From the NCBI GenBank assembly GCA_051414845.1, contig CP183313.1, forward strand, positions 62,001 to 126,000: a stretch of DNA of 64,000 nucleotides, given 5' to 3'. The notes under the pieces were generated by a model. It did not search any database. It saw only the letters and a program-made list of their open reading frames with translations, and was not told the DNA's origin. The number at the start of each line of letters is the position of its first letter. Positions within the stretch are counted from its first letter, which is position 1. This document shows, piece after piece, positions 16,223-25,347 of this stretch. The DNA comes from Simonsiella sp051414845 (GTDB taxonomy: Bacteria; Pseudomonadota; Gammaproteobacteria; Burkholderiales; Neisseriaceae). The translations under genes and the position numbers were made by a program.

Positions 16223-17362
16223 TTAAACTTTTTGCAGCACCCATTTCACATCATCGCCAATTTGCTCAACCGATTGCGTTTTCCAGCGAAGCGTTTCGCC
16301 CAAAGCCGCTGCGTTTTCAGGCAGCCTGAAAGCCTGTCTTGCTGTTTCGCCCAAAATTTTCGGGGCTTGATAGACCACCAATTCGTCCACCAAATCCTGC
16401 GCCAAAAACGCCGAAGTCAGCGTTGCGCCTGCTTCAATCATTAATTCGCCAATGCCTTCTTGCGCCAAAATTTGCAACACGTTTGCTAAATCCAGCTTGC
16501 CCGTTTTGTTTTCAAGCTGCCTGAAAACGCGCACATTTTCAGGCAGCGTTTTGTGTTCTTGTGAACAAGTAAACAGCCAAGTGGCTGCGCCATCTTGTAC
16601 TAGTTTTGCGTTTTCAGGCAGTCCGACTTCGCTGGACGCAGATCGGTTGCCCAAATTAAAAATTTGGACTGATGGCAGCCTGAAACGACTGTCCAACACC
16701 ACACGAATCGGCTGGCGCAAAGTCTCAAACAGGCGCACATTTAATTGTGGATTGTCGGCAATCACCGTCTCAATCCCCGTTAAAATTGCGCAACTTTCCG
16801 CGCGCAAATATTGCACATCATCGCGCGCCACTTGTCCTGTAATCCACTTGCTTTGTCCGTTTGCCAGCGCTGTTTTGCCGTCCAAACTCATGCCGATTTT
16901 GGCGCGTACAAATGGTCTGCCGCGTTCAATGCGCGACAAAAAACCGCGATTGAGCGCACGCGCTTCGGATTCGAGCAAACCACTTTCGGCAGCAATGCCA
17001 GCCTCGCGCAACATTGCTAAACCTTTGCCCGCCACCAGCGGATTGGGGTCGGTCATAGCAGCGACAACACGCGCCACGCCTGCGTTGATTAAGGCAAGCG
17101 CGCAAGGCGGTGTGCGCCCGAAATGGGCGCACGGTTCCAGCGTGACATAAGCCGTTGCGCCGCGTGCTAATTCTCCCGCTTGCGCAAGCGCGTGCACTTC
17201 CGCATGAGGCGCGCCAGCTTTGACGTGAAAACCTTCGCCTACAATCTGCCCACCGCGCACGATGACGCAGCCCACGCGTGGATTGGGCGAGGTGGAAAAA
17301 CGTCCGAGCGCAGCAAGTTGTAGCGCGCGTTGCATATAGAGTTCGTCTTGAGGGGTAAACAT
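16223..17362 (-). CDS. ribD: Riboflavin deaminase/reductase RibD
   Basis: Bifunctional enzyme for the second and third steps of riboflavin synthesis. The N-terminal cytidine-deaminase-like domain (residues 1-145) has zinc ligands in HAEVHAL and the PCAHFGRTPPC motif. The C-terminal reductase domain (about 147-378) has RPFVRAKIGMSLDGKTAL, the ILTGIETVIADNPQLNVR segment and IGELMIEAGATLTSAFL. At 379 residues it is of usual length. It stands alone without other rib genes. Several uptake-type segments are translated within it as RLPE or LPEN, one of the densest cases here. No strong ribosome-binding site is seen before the ATG. Confidence 0.95.
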   Translation of the reverse strand: MFTPQDELYMQRALQLAALGRFSTSPNPRVGCVIVRGGQIVGEGFHVKAGAPHAEVHALAQAGELARGATAYVTLEPCAHFGRTPPCALALINAGVARVVAAMTDPNPLVAGKGLAMLREAGIAAESGLLESEARALNRGFLSRIERGRPFVRAKIGMSLDGKTALANGQSKWITGQVARDDVQYLRAESCAILTGIETVIADNPQLNVRLFETLRQPIRVVLDSRFRLPSVQIFNLGNRSASSEVGLPENAKLVQDGAATWLFTCSQEHKTLPENVRVFRQLENKTGKLDLANVLQILAQEGIGELMIEAGATLTSAFLAQDLVDELVVYQAPKILGETARQAFRLPENAAALGETLRWKTQSVEQIGDDVKWVLQKV

Positions 17363-17434
17363 GGTGTTTTGTTGTGAAGTTAGATGAAAGAAACGATACT
17401 TTCAGGCAGCCTGAAAGTATCGCCTAATGCTACA

Positions 17435-18388
17435 TTATTGCTGTTCGCGTTCCGCTTTTTCCACTTTCGCCGCCCAATAAGAAGCCAGTGCTGCGCCCGA
17501 AATATTGTGCCACACACTAAACAATGCGCTCGGTACGGCAACCACAGGCGTTGCCGCGAAATGCAAGGCTGCCAAAGTTGCGCCCAAACCAGAGTTTTGC
17601 ATGCCAACTTCTACTGCCAGCGTTTTTTGTGCATCGTAAGGCAGTTTAAACGTGCGTGCTGCCCAAAAGCCGAGCAAATAGCCAAAGCCGTTGTGCAACA
17701 TGACCACGCCCAAAATCAGCAAGCCGCTTTCCATGATTTTTACGCGACTTGCGCCCACCACCGCCGCGATAATCAACACAATCGCCACCACCGAAACCAA
17801 AGGCAAAATATCCACCGCCGCTTCGGTTTGCTTTTTAAAGAGGGTGTGTGCCACTAAGCCCAAAATAATTGGTAACAAGACAATTTTTACAATCGACCAA
17901 AACATCGCTGCGGCGGAAATTTCCAGCCATTGATTGGCGAATAAATAGAATAGGGCAGGCGTGAGCAGCGGTGCTAATAAAGTAGAAATCGATGTAACCG
18001 CCACCGACAAAGCTACATTACCGCGTGCCAAAAAAGTAATCACATTAGACGCCGTGCCGCCAGGACAGCAGCCCACCAAAATCACGCCAATGGCAATTTC
18101 AGGCGGTAAATTAAACACGACCGACAACAAATAAGCCACCGACGGCATAATCACAAATTGGGCAATCACGCCCAAAATCACGGCTTTGGGATGTGTGCCA
18201 ATGATTTTAAAATCCTGTGGACTCAGCGTTAAGCCCATGCCAAACATAATCACGCCCAGCAAATAAGGCACAATCGGCAACACCCATTTAAACATATCAG
18301 GCAATAAAAAGCCCAACACAGCCAAAGCCGTTGCCCACAAAGCAAACGTTTTGCCGATAAAACGGCTCAATGCAATAATTGCATTCAT
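17435..18388 (-). CDS. Bile acid:sodium symporter family transporter
   Basis: A 317-residue membrane protein of the BASS superfamily, related to PanS and YocS-type transporters of organic anions. About nine or ten hydrophobic spans are visible, with the conserved GMGLTLSPQDFK after the second span, VGCCPGGTASNVITFLARGNVALSVAVTS (Na+ site region, residues about 105-132) and EVGMQNSGLGATLA. The substrate cannot be told from sequence; pantoate, 2-keto acids or bile-like anions are options. The ATG at 18388 (MNAIIALSRFIGK) is preferred, with AGAGA before it; the open frame upstream reads through an uptake sequence. Confidence 0.85.
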   Translation of the reverse strand: MNAIIALSRFIGKTFALWATALAVLGFLLPDMFKWVLPIVPYLLGVIMFGMGLTLSPQDFKIIGTHPKAVILGVIAQFVIMPSVAYLLSVVFNLPPEIAIGVILVGCCPGGTASNVITFLARGNVALSVAVTSISTLLAPLLTPALFYLFANQWLEISAAAMFWSIVKIVLLPIILGLVAHTLFKKQTEAAVDILPLVSVVAIVLIIAAVVGASRVKIMESGLLILGVVMLHNGFGYLLGFWAARTFKLPYDAQKTLAVEVGMQNSGLGATLAALHFAATPVVAVPSALFSVWHNISGAALASYWAAKVEKAEREQQ

Positions 18389-18592
18389 ATTGGTATCTCT
18401 GCTCAAAATAAAAAAGGGTGCAAGAATAAGTGATAAATAGCGATTTGGCAAAGGCTTCGGGCAGCCTGAAAAGCATAAGAAAATCATTGAGCCTTATAGC
18501 GAGCAACTATTTTTACAAATACATCTTGAATAATCACCCAGAAAGCCTTATCTTTGCGCTACATCAATTTCCCCTAAGAAAAGGAATTCAAA

Positions 18593-18922
18593 ATGAGCGA
18601 CAAAATCGTACACGTAACCGATGCCACTTTCGAAGCCGAAGTTTTACAAGCCAATGTCCCAGTATTGTTGGACTTTTGGGCGCCATGGTGCGGTCCTTGC
18701 AAAATGATTGCCCCTGTTTTGGACCAATTAGCAGAAGAATTTGACGGCAAAGTCAAAATTGCCAAAATGAATGTTGATGAAAACCAAAACATCCCTGCAC
18801 AATTTGGCGTGCGCGGTATTCCGACTTTAATCGTGTTTAAAGACGGCAAACCCATCGCCAACAAAGTAGGCGCATTGGCAAAAGCACAATTAGAAGCGTT
18901 TGTGAACGCATCGATTGGGTAA
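18593..18922 (+). CDS. trxA: Thioredoxin 1
   Basis: Small cytosolic dithiol protein, 109 residues, that reduces protein disulfides. The active site WAPWCGPCKMIAP is at about residues 29-41, with the buried Asp in LLDFWA, the cis-Pro in GIPTLIVF, and the GALAKAQLE C-terminal helix, all canonical. ATG is preceded by AAGGAA. It is monocistronic with a perfect terminator behind it. Confidence 0.97.
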   Translation: MSDKIVHVTDATFEAEVLQANVPVLLDFWAPWCGPCKMIAPVLDQLAEEFDGKVKIAKMNVDENQNIPAQFGVRGIPTLIVFKDGKPIANKVGALAKAQLEAFVNASIG

Positions 18923-18942
18923 ATTTCATCACGTGATGTCAA

Positions 18943-18973
18943 AAAAGGCGGAATGTATATTCTGCCTTTTTTG
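18943..18973 (+). terminator. Terminator of trxA
   Basis: AAAAAAGGCGGAAT and ATTCTGCCTTTTTT form a stem around a 4-base loop; an uptake sequence follows at once. Confidence 0.85.
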
Positions 18974-19014
18974 CGTTTTCAGGCAGCCTGAAACAAAGTT
19001 CAGCGTCGCCAAAA

Positions 19015-19896
19015 CTATTTCTGTCGCCAACATTTGCCCACAAACTGCAACGGCAAACGATACAAAATCAAAGCCAACAAAATCAAACAGCCGCCCGTCA
19101 TCTTTTGCCAAGTCATGATTTCGCCGAATAGCAACACGCTCAACAATAAAGTCCACACAGGTTCCAACACCATAATAATCGCCGCATTGCCAATCGGACA
19201 CAGTTTTTGCCCCCACGTTTGCAGAAAATAGCGGAAATTCGTTACCAAAATCACCGAAATCGCCACCCAAGCCCAAGTGTGCAGCGACACACTGTTTTGC
19301 CACGTTTCAAACACGCCCGAATACACGGCGCAGACTACGCCAGCGGTTGCCAGCTGCAACGTCGCCAGCGCGAGCGTGGGCAAATCTTTGGCGTATTGAT
19401 TGTTCAACACAAAAAACAGCGCGCCTGCCAGCGATGCGCCTGCATACAAAAAACTGCTCAACGAAAATTGCGCCAGCGGACGACCTGCGTTTAAAAACAC
19501 CAAACCTGCGATGGCAACCATCAAGGACAACCAAAACGAGCGCATGGGGCGATTGCGAAACACGAGCCAAGACAACAAAGGCGCGAACAACATCGACATG
19601 CTCATCAAAAACGCGCCTTCGCCAAATTGCGTACTGTGGCTAACGGCTTGAACCCACAAGAAAATATTAGCAGAAAATGCGCTACCAACGGCAATCGCGC
19701 GAATAAATTGCGCGCGCGTGAGTTGGCGCAATTGACGATAGGAAAAGGGCAAAAACAAGATGGAAGCGGCAAGAAAGCGAATGCCCAAAAAACCTGAGGG
19801 CGGCAGCTCGGCGATGGCGTATTTGGACGCAAACCAACCAAACGCTGCCAATAGGCTGACGAAAAATAGCATGATTTCGCCTTGATATTTTTGCAT
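19015..19896 (-). CDS. EamA/DMT-family transporter
   Basis: A 293-residue inner-membrane protein with ten hydrophobic spans arranged as two repeated EamA halves (residues about 5-135 and 148-285). Typical phrases are GFLGIRFLAASILFLP in the first half and NAAIIMVLEPVWTLLLSVLLFGE in the second, the latter being the EamA signature with the EP motif. Drug/metabolite transporters of this type export amino acids, nucleotide-derived compounds or other metabolites; the substrate is not predictable. The ATG has AAGGAAA upstream. It converges on trxA. Confidence 0.85.
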   Translation of the reverse strand: MQKYQGEIMLFFVSLLAAFGWFASKYAIAELPPSGFLGIRFLAASILFLPFSYRQLRQLTRAQFIRAIAVGSAFSANIFLWVQAVSHSTQFGEGAFLMSMSMLFAPLLSWLVFRNRPMRSFWLSLMVAIAGLVFLNAGRPLAQFSLSSFLYAGASLAGALFFVLNNQYAKDLPTLALATLQLATAGVVCAVYSGVFETWQNSVSLHTWAWVAISVILVTNFRYFLQTWGQKLCPIGNAAIIMVLEPVWTLLLSVLLFGEIMTWQKMTGGCLILLALILYRLPLQFVGKCWRQK

Positions 19897-19994
19897 GGTT
19901 GGGTTTCCTTTTTGGGATTTTGGGGTTTCAGGCTGCCTGAAAGAATGTTTTATTGGTTGATGTTATTGGGTTTACAACCCAACCTACTTTGTTT

Positions 19995-20125
19995 TCCTGA
20001 AACCTGCGCCCTCTCCCTCTGAAAGGGCTGAGGTGGGGGAGGGTTTATGTTTGGCAATTTCTGTTGTGAAACGCCCACCACCCTAACTCTCCTCCGCGAG
20101 CGGGGGAGGGGATGGATTGTAGTAG
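19995..20125. repeat. Intergenic repeat with GAGCGGGGGAGGGG motif
   Basis: CCCTCTCCCTCTGAAAGGGC and CTCCTCCGCGAGCGGGGGAG phrases are C- and G-rich partners that fold on themselves. A similar GAGCGGAGGAGGGG or GAGCGGGGGCAGG phrase recurs at about 23800 and 25120, so this belongs to a dispersed family. Confidence 0.5.
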
Positions 20126-20148
20126 ATTTTAAATTTGTATGATTTTTT

Positions 20149-22338
20149 TCAGGCAGCCTGAACACTCATTTCACTTTCTGAATGGCTGTGCAACGCGCTG
20201 TAACATTGCGGCAGCAATTCGCTAATCATCCACAATTGTTGCCATAGGGTAATATTTTGTTGGCCGTATTGATTGGATTCCACTTGTTCATACAACGCAT
20301 TTAATTGGTTTTGTAATTGCTGATAGGCTGCCTGAAAGTCGTTTTCGCTCATGCTGCCGATGTGGCTTAACACATCGGCGGTTTGCTCGGCGGCGGGGTA
20401 GAAGTGGGTGATAAAGTCGCTGTTGTTGTTGTGCATTTTGTCGCGGTATGCGCCCAGCGCGCTGATGTAGCTGATGAGTGAATAGTTGATTTTTAAGAGC
20501 GCGAAACCGTCTTGCAAGCGCGCGCCGTGTTTTTCGGGTTCGCCCGACATATCGGACAATACGCTGGATAAGGCGGCGGCTTGGTCGTGGCTGGCGCGGC
20601 GGGCAACGCGGTAGCGCAAGTCGTTGCTCATGCCGTGTTGCAATTCGTTTAAGATGGCTTTCAGGTAGCCGCCGTTGCTTTGAATGGCTTTTTTAGCGGT
20701 TTTGTCCAAGGAAACAAATTGCCAGTCGGGCCAGAGAAAATAGGTGGCTAAACCTGCTAAACCTGTGCCAATTAGTGTGTCTAAAATGCGTGTCCAGAAG
20801 AAGCTGGTGATGTCAAAACCCATAATGGAGAAACCCATAAGAGCTTGAATGGTAATGAAAAAAGTGGCATAACTGTGTTTATTGGTGCGGAAATAGAAAA
20901 ATAAAATGGTGGCAAGACTGGCGATGGCGAGTTTATGTGCGAGCGTGAGTGCGAAAACGGGGAGTGCTGTGCCAACGAGTACGCCGCCGACTGTGCCGAC
21001 AATGCGCTGAATCAGGCGTTTTTTGGTGGCAGAGTAGTTGGGTTGGCACACGAAAACGGCGGTCAGTAAAATCCAAAAGCCGAGACTTAAGTCATATTCA
21101 TCAATATGAAATTGGTTCATTTGATAAATTAAAGTACAACAAGCCAAAGTAATCAAAGACATACGCACGGCATGGCGGAACACGGGCGATTGTACGCTGG
21201 CTTGGTTTTTCAGGCTGCCTAATGCGCTTTTGAAGCCGATGATTTCGGGTGATTGCAGACGCGTTTTGTCGTTGGCTTGTTCTAAATCGTCGGTATCGGG
21301 GTTGCCTAAATGGGCGAATTGGTGGCTGATGTGGCTGATGTTGTCGAGTAAACGCGCAACGCGGTAGCTTTCTATGCCGTTAATGTTGTGTAAGGTGAGA
21401 TGGTGTTCTAGCGACTGTTGCGCGCCTTGGTTGGCGCGGTCAAGTTTAGCGTCGTGTTGGAAATCATTGTTTTGACGTAAACTTTTCGCGAAAGCGCGTG
21501 CAGCATCGGCTTGCAATTGCATGAGATGGCGCAGGCGGTAAATTAAGTCGTTGAACTGCATTTGCTTGGCAAATTGCTGGTAATGAATGTGGCTAGAACT
21601 GCTGCGTTCGTGAATGTCTTGCGCGACAAAATAATAGCGCAACATGCGAATGGTGCGCGGATGGCGGTGTTGTCCGCGCATGCGGTAAAACAAGGCGGCG
21701 CGCACTTGGTTGAATGCGGTAATCACTTGGGTGTTTGCCATCGCTAGTTTGATTTGTAGCGGCTCTAAATGTTCCGCTTCGTCGGGGTTGAACAATTCGG
21801 CTTTCGCGTCCAAATAGCGCGCTAAACTTTCATACGCCGCCGCCATGTTTTCTTGCACGGGGCGGTGTGGAAAGATGATGTGTACGAGTAATGCCGAGCC
21901 GCTGTATACGAGCGTGCCAATTAAAATCAGCAACGAATTCAGATACAAAGGGGCTTTGGGGTCGTGCGTGAGCGTGGTATAGACGGCAACGGCGAGCGTG
22001 CCAAACGAGATGGTGCGAAAACGTGTGCCAACTGCGCCTGAAAAGGTAAATATGAATGCCAAACCTGTGAGCGCGATGGTCAGATAAAGCGGATAGTCGT
22101 AGGTCAGTTGTACCGACAACGACGACACGGCAAAAGCGAGCAAGGTATAAAACAAATTTTTGAGTTTGCCAGTTAAACCATTGTCTAAATCAACCAAGCC
22201 GCCTGCGATAATGCCCAAAATCAGCGCGGAAAAATAATGCGTCCAGCCGTTGAAATACACCATAGATGAGACCAGCGCGGTGCTTAGTATCACGGGAATG
22301 GTGTTGATGTATTTACTGGCGATGGCTGGGGTTTTCAT
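20149..22338 (-). CDS. YccS/YhfK-type inner-membrane protein
   Basis: A 729-residue membrane protein of the YccS family (FUSC-like fold). An N-terminal block of about six spans (residues 12-160) is followed by a soluble helical region (about 165-395), then a second block of spans (about 400-530, beginning VRMSLITLACCTLIYQ and with SLGFWILLTAVFVCQPNYSATKKR and QRIVGTVGGVLVGTALP, the FUSC signature) and a helical C-terminus. Function is unproven; relatives are proposed efflux components. The stop codon TGA is supplied by an uptake sequence, which encodes the last residues VQAA. Confidence 0.88.
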   Translation of the reverse strand: MKTPAIASKYINTIPVILSTALVSSMVYFNGWTHYFSALILGIIAGGLVDLDNGLTGKLKNLFYTLLAFAVSSLSVQLTYDYPLYLTIALTGLAFIFTFSGAVGTRFRTISFGTLAVAVYTTLTHDPKAPLYLNSLLILIGTLVYSGSALLVHIIFPHRPVQENMAAAYESLARYLDAKAELFNPDEAEHLEPLQIKLAMANTQVITAFNQVRAALFYRMRGQHRHPRTIRMLRYYFVAQDIHERSSSSHIHYQQFAKQMQFNDLIYRLRHLMQLQADAARAFAKSLRQNNDFQHDAKLDRANQGAQQSLEHHLTLHNINGIESYRVARLLDNISHISHQFAHLGNPDTDDLEQANDKTRLQSPEIIGFKSALGSLKNQASVQSPVFRHAVRMSLITLACCTLIYQMNQFHIDEYDLSLGFWILLTAVFVCQPNYSATKKRLIQRIVGTVGGVLVGTALPVFALTLAHKLAIASLATILFFYFRTNKHSYATFFITIQALMGFSIMGFDITSFFWTRILDTLIGTGLAGLATYFLWPDWQFVSLDKTAKKAIQSNGGYLKAILNELQHGMSNDLRYRVARRASHDQAAALSSVLSDMSGEPEKHGARLQDGFALLKINYSLISYISALGAYRDKMHNNNSDFITHFYPAAEQTADVLSHIGSMSENDFQAAYQQLQNQLNALYEQVESNQYGQQNITLWQQLWMISELLPQCYSALHSHSESEMSVQAA

Positions 22339-22515
22339 GGTGTGTGGGCTAAGGTTAGAATTTCAGGCAGCCTGAAAATATTGGCGATGTGTCAGCAAGA
22401 TTGCAATTTGCTTTGTGTGATATAAATTGTTTAGGTAGTCTCAATAGTCAAGTTTTGCTTTTCATTGTCTATTTTGTTTGGGTGGGGTCTAGACCACTTT
22501 CAGGCTGCCTAAAAC

Positions 22516-23592
22516 TTACACAACCGCAATCGGATAAGACCCAACCACTTTTACAAACACCGCTCGCTCGCGCACGGCTTCAATGGCTGCCTGAATATTT
22601 GGCTCGTCAATATGTCCTTCAATATCAATGAAAAACAAATATTCCCACAAACCTGCGCGACTCGGGCGGCTTTCAAATTTGGTCAGCGAAATGCCTGCGC
22701 GCGAAAACGGTTCAATCATGTGGTTCAACATGCCTGCTTTATTGGGCGCGCCAACAATCAGCGAAGTTTTGTCTTTGCCGCTGGATACGGTTTCTTGATG
22801 TCCCAGTACCAAAAAACGCGTGGTGTTATTCGGTTCATCTTCAATATTGCTTGCCAACTTAATTAAATCATAGACTTCTGCCGCACTTTGTCCTGCAATC
22901 GCTGCAGTGTTTGCCTGTTCTGTCGCTAAACGTGCCGCCTCGCCATTGCTGGCAACGGGCAATAATTTCACATTTTCAGGCAGGTGTTTGCGCAACCAAT
23001 GCTGACATTGCGCCAGAGCTTGCGCGTGGGCGTACACAACTTCTAAATCCGCCAAATCCGCTTGTTTGCGCAACAAATGATGATGAATGCGCAATTGCAC
23101 TTCGCCACAAGCGCGCAAAGAAGTGGATACCAATAAATCCAAAGTACGCCCCACCGAGCCTTCGGTGGAATTTTCCACAGGCGCGACCACATAATCCGCT
23201 TGGCGCGCTTCCACCATGCGTAAACTGTCGTCCACGGTGGTGCAAGCGATCGTGTGCGCCGCGTGTCCAAAATGTTTGCGCGCTGCTTGCTGGGTAAACG
23301 TGCCTTTGGGTCCTAAATAGGCAATCGTGAGTGGACGTTCCACCGCCAAACATTCGCTCATCATCTCGCGAAACAAGCGTGCCACCGCTTCATCAGGTAG
23401 CGGCCCTTGATTCAAATCCTGAATGCGGCGCAATACTTGCGCTTCACGCTCGGGACGATAAACCACGCCCGTGCCTTTAAGCTCACCAATTGCGCGCGCA
23501 TGGATGGCGCGTTGGTTCAATAATTGCAAGATTTGCGCATCGATGGAGTCAATCGCGCTGCGGTGTGGCAGGAGCTTAGCGTCGTTGGACAT
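22516..23592 (-). CDS. pheA: Chorismate mutase/prephenate dehydratase
   Basis: Bifunctional P-protein of phenylalanine synthesis, 358 residues. AroQ-type chorismate mutase domain at about 8-90 (IDSIDAQILQLLNQRAIHARAIGELKG, and VYRPEREAQVLRRI), prephenate dehydratase at about 93-270 (IAYLGPKGTFTQQAA, VVAPVENSTEGSVGRTLDLL, and the NNTTRFLVLG motif with the catalytic Thr), and a C-terminal ACT domain (about 280-358, with ISLTKFESRPSRAGLWEYLFFID) for feedback by phenylalanine. The ATG at 23592 is chosen (MSNDAKLLPHR, with AGAGAA upstream); upstream in-frame codons run through an uptake sequence. Confidence 0.95.
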   Translation of the reverse strand: MSNDAKLLPHRSAIDSIDAQILQLLNQRAIHARAIGELKGTGVVYRPEREAQVLRRIQDLNQGPLPDEAVARLFREMMSECLAVERPLTIAYLGPKGTFTQQAARKHFGHAAHTIACTTVDDSLRMVEARQADYVVAPVENSTEGSVGRTLDLLVSTSLRACGEVQLRIHHHLLRKQADLADLEVVYAHAQALAQCQHWLRKHLPENVKLLPVASNGEAARLATEQANTAAIAGQSAAEVYDLIKLASNIEDEPNNTTRFLVLGHQETVSSGKDKTSLIVGAPNKAGMLNHMIEPFSRAGISLTKFESRPSRAGLWEYLFFIDIEGHIDEPNIQAAIEAVRERAVFVKVVGSYPIAVV

Positions 23593-23714
23593 GGGGATTC
23601 TCTGGAAAATATTGAGATAACAATAAGGCGCGTATTGTACTGGTTTTTGGAGTTTCAGGCAGCCTGAAAGTGTGTTGATGGATAAATGATTGCTTATGTT
23701 AATGTGCTGTTGAT

Positions 23715-23828
23715 GTGGTTTGAACAAGCCACTCTTGCCTTCCCCTGCATAGATTCACTAGCGACAAAGGAGCGTGTGAATCTGTACTCTGTGAGCTGCG
23801 AGCGGAGGAGGGGATATGCAGTAGAGTT
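23715..23828. repeat. Dispersed intergenic repeat (copy with CACTAGCGACAAAGGAGCG)
   Basis: TTGCCTTCCCCTGCATAGAT, then CACTAGCGACAAAGGAGCGT, CTCTGTGAGCTGCGAGCGG and GGGGATATGCAGTAGAG match in the same order phrases at 25046-25140 (CTGGCCCTCCCC, GACTAGCGAAGTATGAGCG, CTCTGTGAGCTTGCGAGCGG). The two are copies of one repeat of about 100 bp, foldable through its C-rich and G-rich ends. Confidence 0.7.
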
Positions 23829-23869
23829 AAGTTTTTCAGGCTGCCTGAAATCTTTGTAAAATGCTTAAA

Positions 23870-23960
23870 CGTAGGTCGAATTCTTGAATCCGACATTTTT
23901 TGTATTTGGTAAATATTTGCTTTGATTTAAAGATTGTTGGATTTAAGAATCCGACCTACG
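23870..23960. mobile_element. GTCGGATTC inverted-repeat element (copy A)
   Basis: Arms CGTAGGTCGAATTCTTGAAT and the complementary ATTTAAGAATCCGACCTACG lie at the ends of a 91-bp unit; each arm is itself palindromic (GTCGGATTC around two bases). The interior contains AAATATTTGCTTTGAT. A homologous copy is at 45404-45494. It has no coding capacity and looks like a miniature inverted-repeat element. Confidence 0.75.
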
Positions 23961-23981
23961 AATGCTCAGGCTGCCTGAAAA

Positions 23982-24968
23982 CTATTTCTGCTGCGCTTGT
24001 ATCATTTCCCATGCGCAATCAATGGCGGCAAATAGGCTGCCTGAATGGGCTTTGCCTGTACCTGCTAAGTCTAGCGCGGTGCCGTGGTCAACTGATGTAC
24101 GGATGAAAGGTAAGCCGAGTGTGATGTTCACGCCTTGTCCGAAGCTGGCGTGTTTGAGTACGGGTAAACCTTGGTCGTGGTAGGCGGCGAGTACGGCGTC
24201 GGCGGTGTCGAGCATAAAGGGTTGAAATAGGGTGTCGGCGGGCAAGGGTTCGCTGACGTTTATGCCTTGGGCGCGTAGTTTTTCTATGGCGGGTTGCATG
24301 ATGTCTATTTCTTCGCGCCCGAGATAGCCGCCTTCGCCTGCGTGGGGGTTGAGTCCTGCGAGTAGGATTTTGGGGTGTTGTATGCCGAATTTGTGGCGTA
24401 AATCGTGGTGCAGGATTGTTGTGATTTGGATGATGCTGTCTTGGGTGATGGCTTGAGGTACGTCTTTAAGGGGTAAATGCGTGGTCAGTAGGGCAACGCG
24501 CATACCGCCACCTGCAAGCATCATGACGACTTTTTGGGTGTGCGATTTTTCGGCTAGGTATTCGGTGTGTCCGCTGAAATAGGCTTGGTTGGGGTCTTGG
24601 TTGATGATACCTTTGTGTACGGGTGCGGTTACCATGGCGGCGTAATGTCCGTCTTGGATACCTTGATAGGCGGTGTCGAGTAGTTTGAGCACGTAGCTGG
24701 TGTTTTGGGCGTTGAGTTTGCCTGTTTCGCAGGGGGCGTTGAGTGGGATGTGTTGGATTTCTAGGGTGTTTTGGGGCGCGGCTTGGTTGGGGTGGTAGTC
24801 GGCGATTTCTATGGTTTTACCTAGCTCTGCGGCGCGTTGTTGGAAGAGGGTTTTGTCGCCGAGTATGACGCAACGGGTGGGCAGGGGTTGGCTGGTGAGG
24901 TCTAGACAGATGTCTATACCAATTCCTGCGGGTTCGCCTGATGTGATGATGATGGGTTTGGGGTTCAT
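23982..24968 (-). CDS. pdxA: 4-hydroxythreonine-4-phosphate dehydrogenase
   Basis: NAD-dependent enzyme of the DXP-dependent pyridoxal phosphate pathway; its product condenses with DXP in the PdxJ step, so it draws on the Dxs product encoded at 31.5 kb. The 328-residue protein has TSGEPAGIGIDI near the N-terminus, the AMVTAPVHKGIINQ and FSGHTEYLAE segments with a metal ligand His, LAGLNPHAGEGGYLGREE, and the YHDQGLPVLKH and RTSVDHGTALDLAGTGKA motifs with the remaining His ligands. ATG is preceded by AGAAAG. An uptake sequence is translated in the C-terminus. Confidence 0.95.
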   Translation of the reverse strand: MNPKPIIITSGEPAGIGIDICLDLTSQPLPTRCVILGDKTLFQQRAAELGKTIEIADYHPNQAAPQNTLEIQHIPLNAPCETGKLNAQNTSYVLKLLDTAYQGIQDGHYAAMVTAPVHKGIINQDPNQAYFSGHTEYLAEKSHTQKVVMMLAGGGMRVALLTTHLPLKDVPQAITQDSIIQITTILHHDLRHKFGIQHPKILLAGLNPHAGEGGYLGREEIDIMQPAIEKLRAQGINVSEPLPADTLFQPFMLDTADAVLAAYHDQGLPVLKHASFGQGVNITLGLPFIRTSVDHGTALDLAGTGKAHSGSLFAAIDCAWEMIQAQQK

Positions 24969-25045
24969 TTTATTGGGCTTTCTTTTGTTGTTATGTTTTC
25001 AGGCTACCTGAAAGGATGTTGAGATTTGCAGTATGTTTAACAGCT

Positions 25046-25140
25046 CCACCCTGGCCCTCCCCAGCTGGGATTGACTAGCGAAGTATGAGCGTGCCAATCC
25101 GCACTCTGTGAGCTTGCGAGCGGGGGCAGGTTGCTGTTGA
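25046..25140. repeat. Dispersed intergenic repeat (second copy)
   Basis: CTGGCCCTCCCCAGCTGGGA, GACTAGCGAAGTATGAGCG and CTCTGTGAGCTTGCGAGCGG correspond in order to the copy at 23715-23828. The 24969-25347 gap also holds an uptake variant, the GGGAGTGAGCC phrase near 25169, and a copy of the GCGGACGGGGACGTCCGCGC repeat at 25268-25290. No gene is seen. Confidence 0.65.
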
Positions 25141-25347
25141 ATTTTAGGCTGCCTGAAAAGTTTGGCATTTGGGAGTGAGCCGATCCCGCACCAATTTCAG
25201 GCAACTTTTTGTTTTCAGACTGCTTTTTCTATATGATGAACTTGGTGTTCGGATGTTTTGGCTTTTGGCGGACGGGGACGTCCGCGCTCCATATTTTGTG
25301 TTTATCGTGTACTTTCAGGCTGACTGAAAAATTTTGCCGCCACATCT

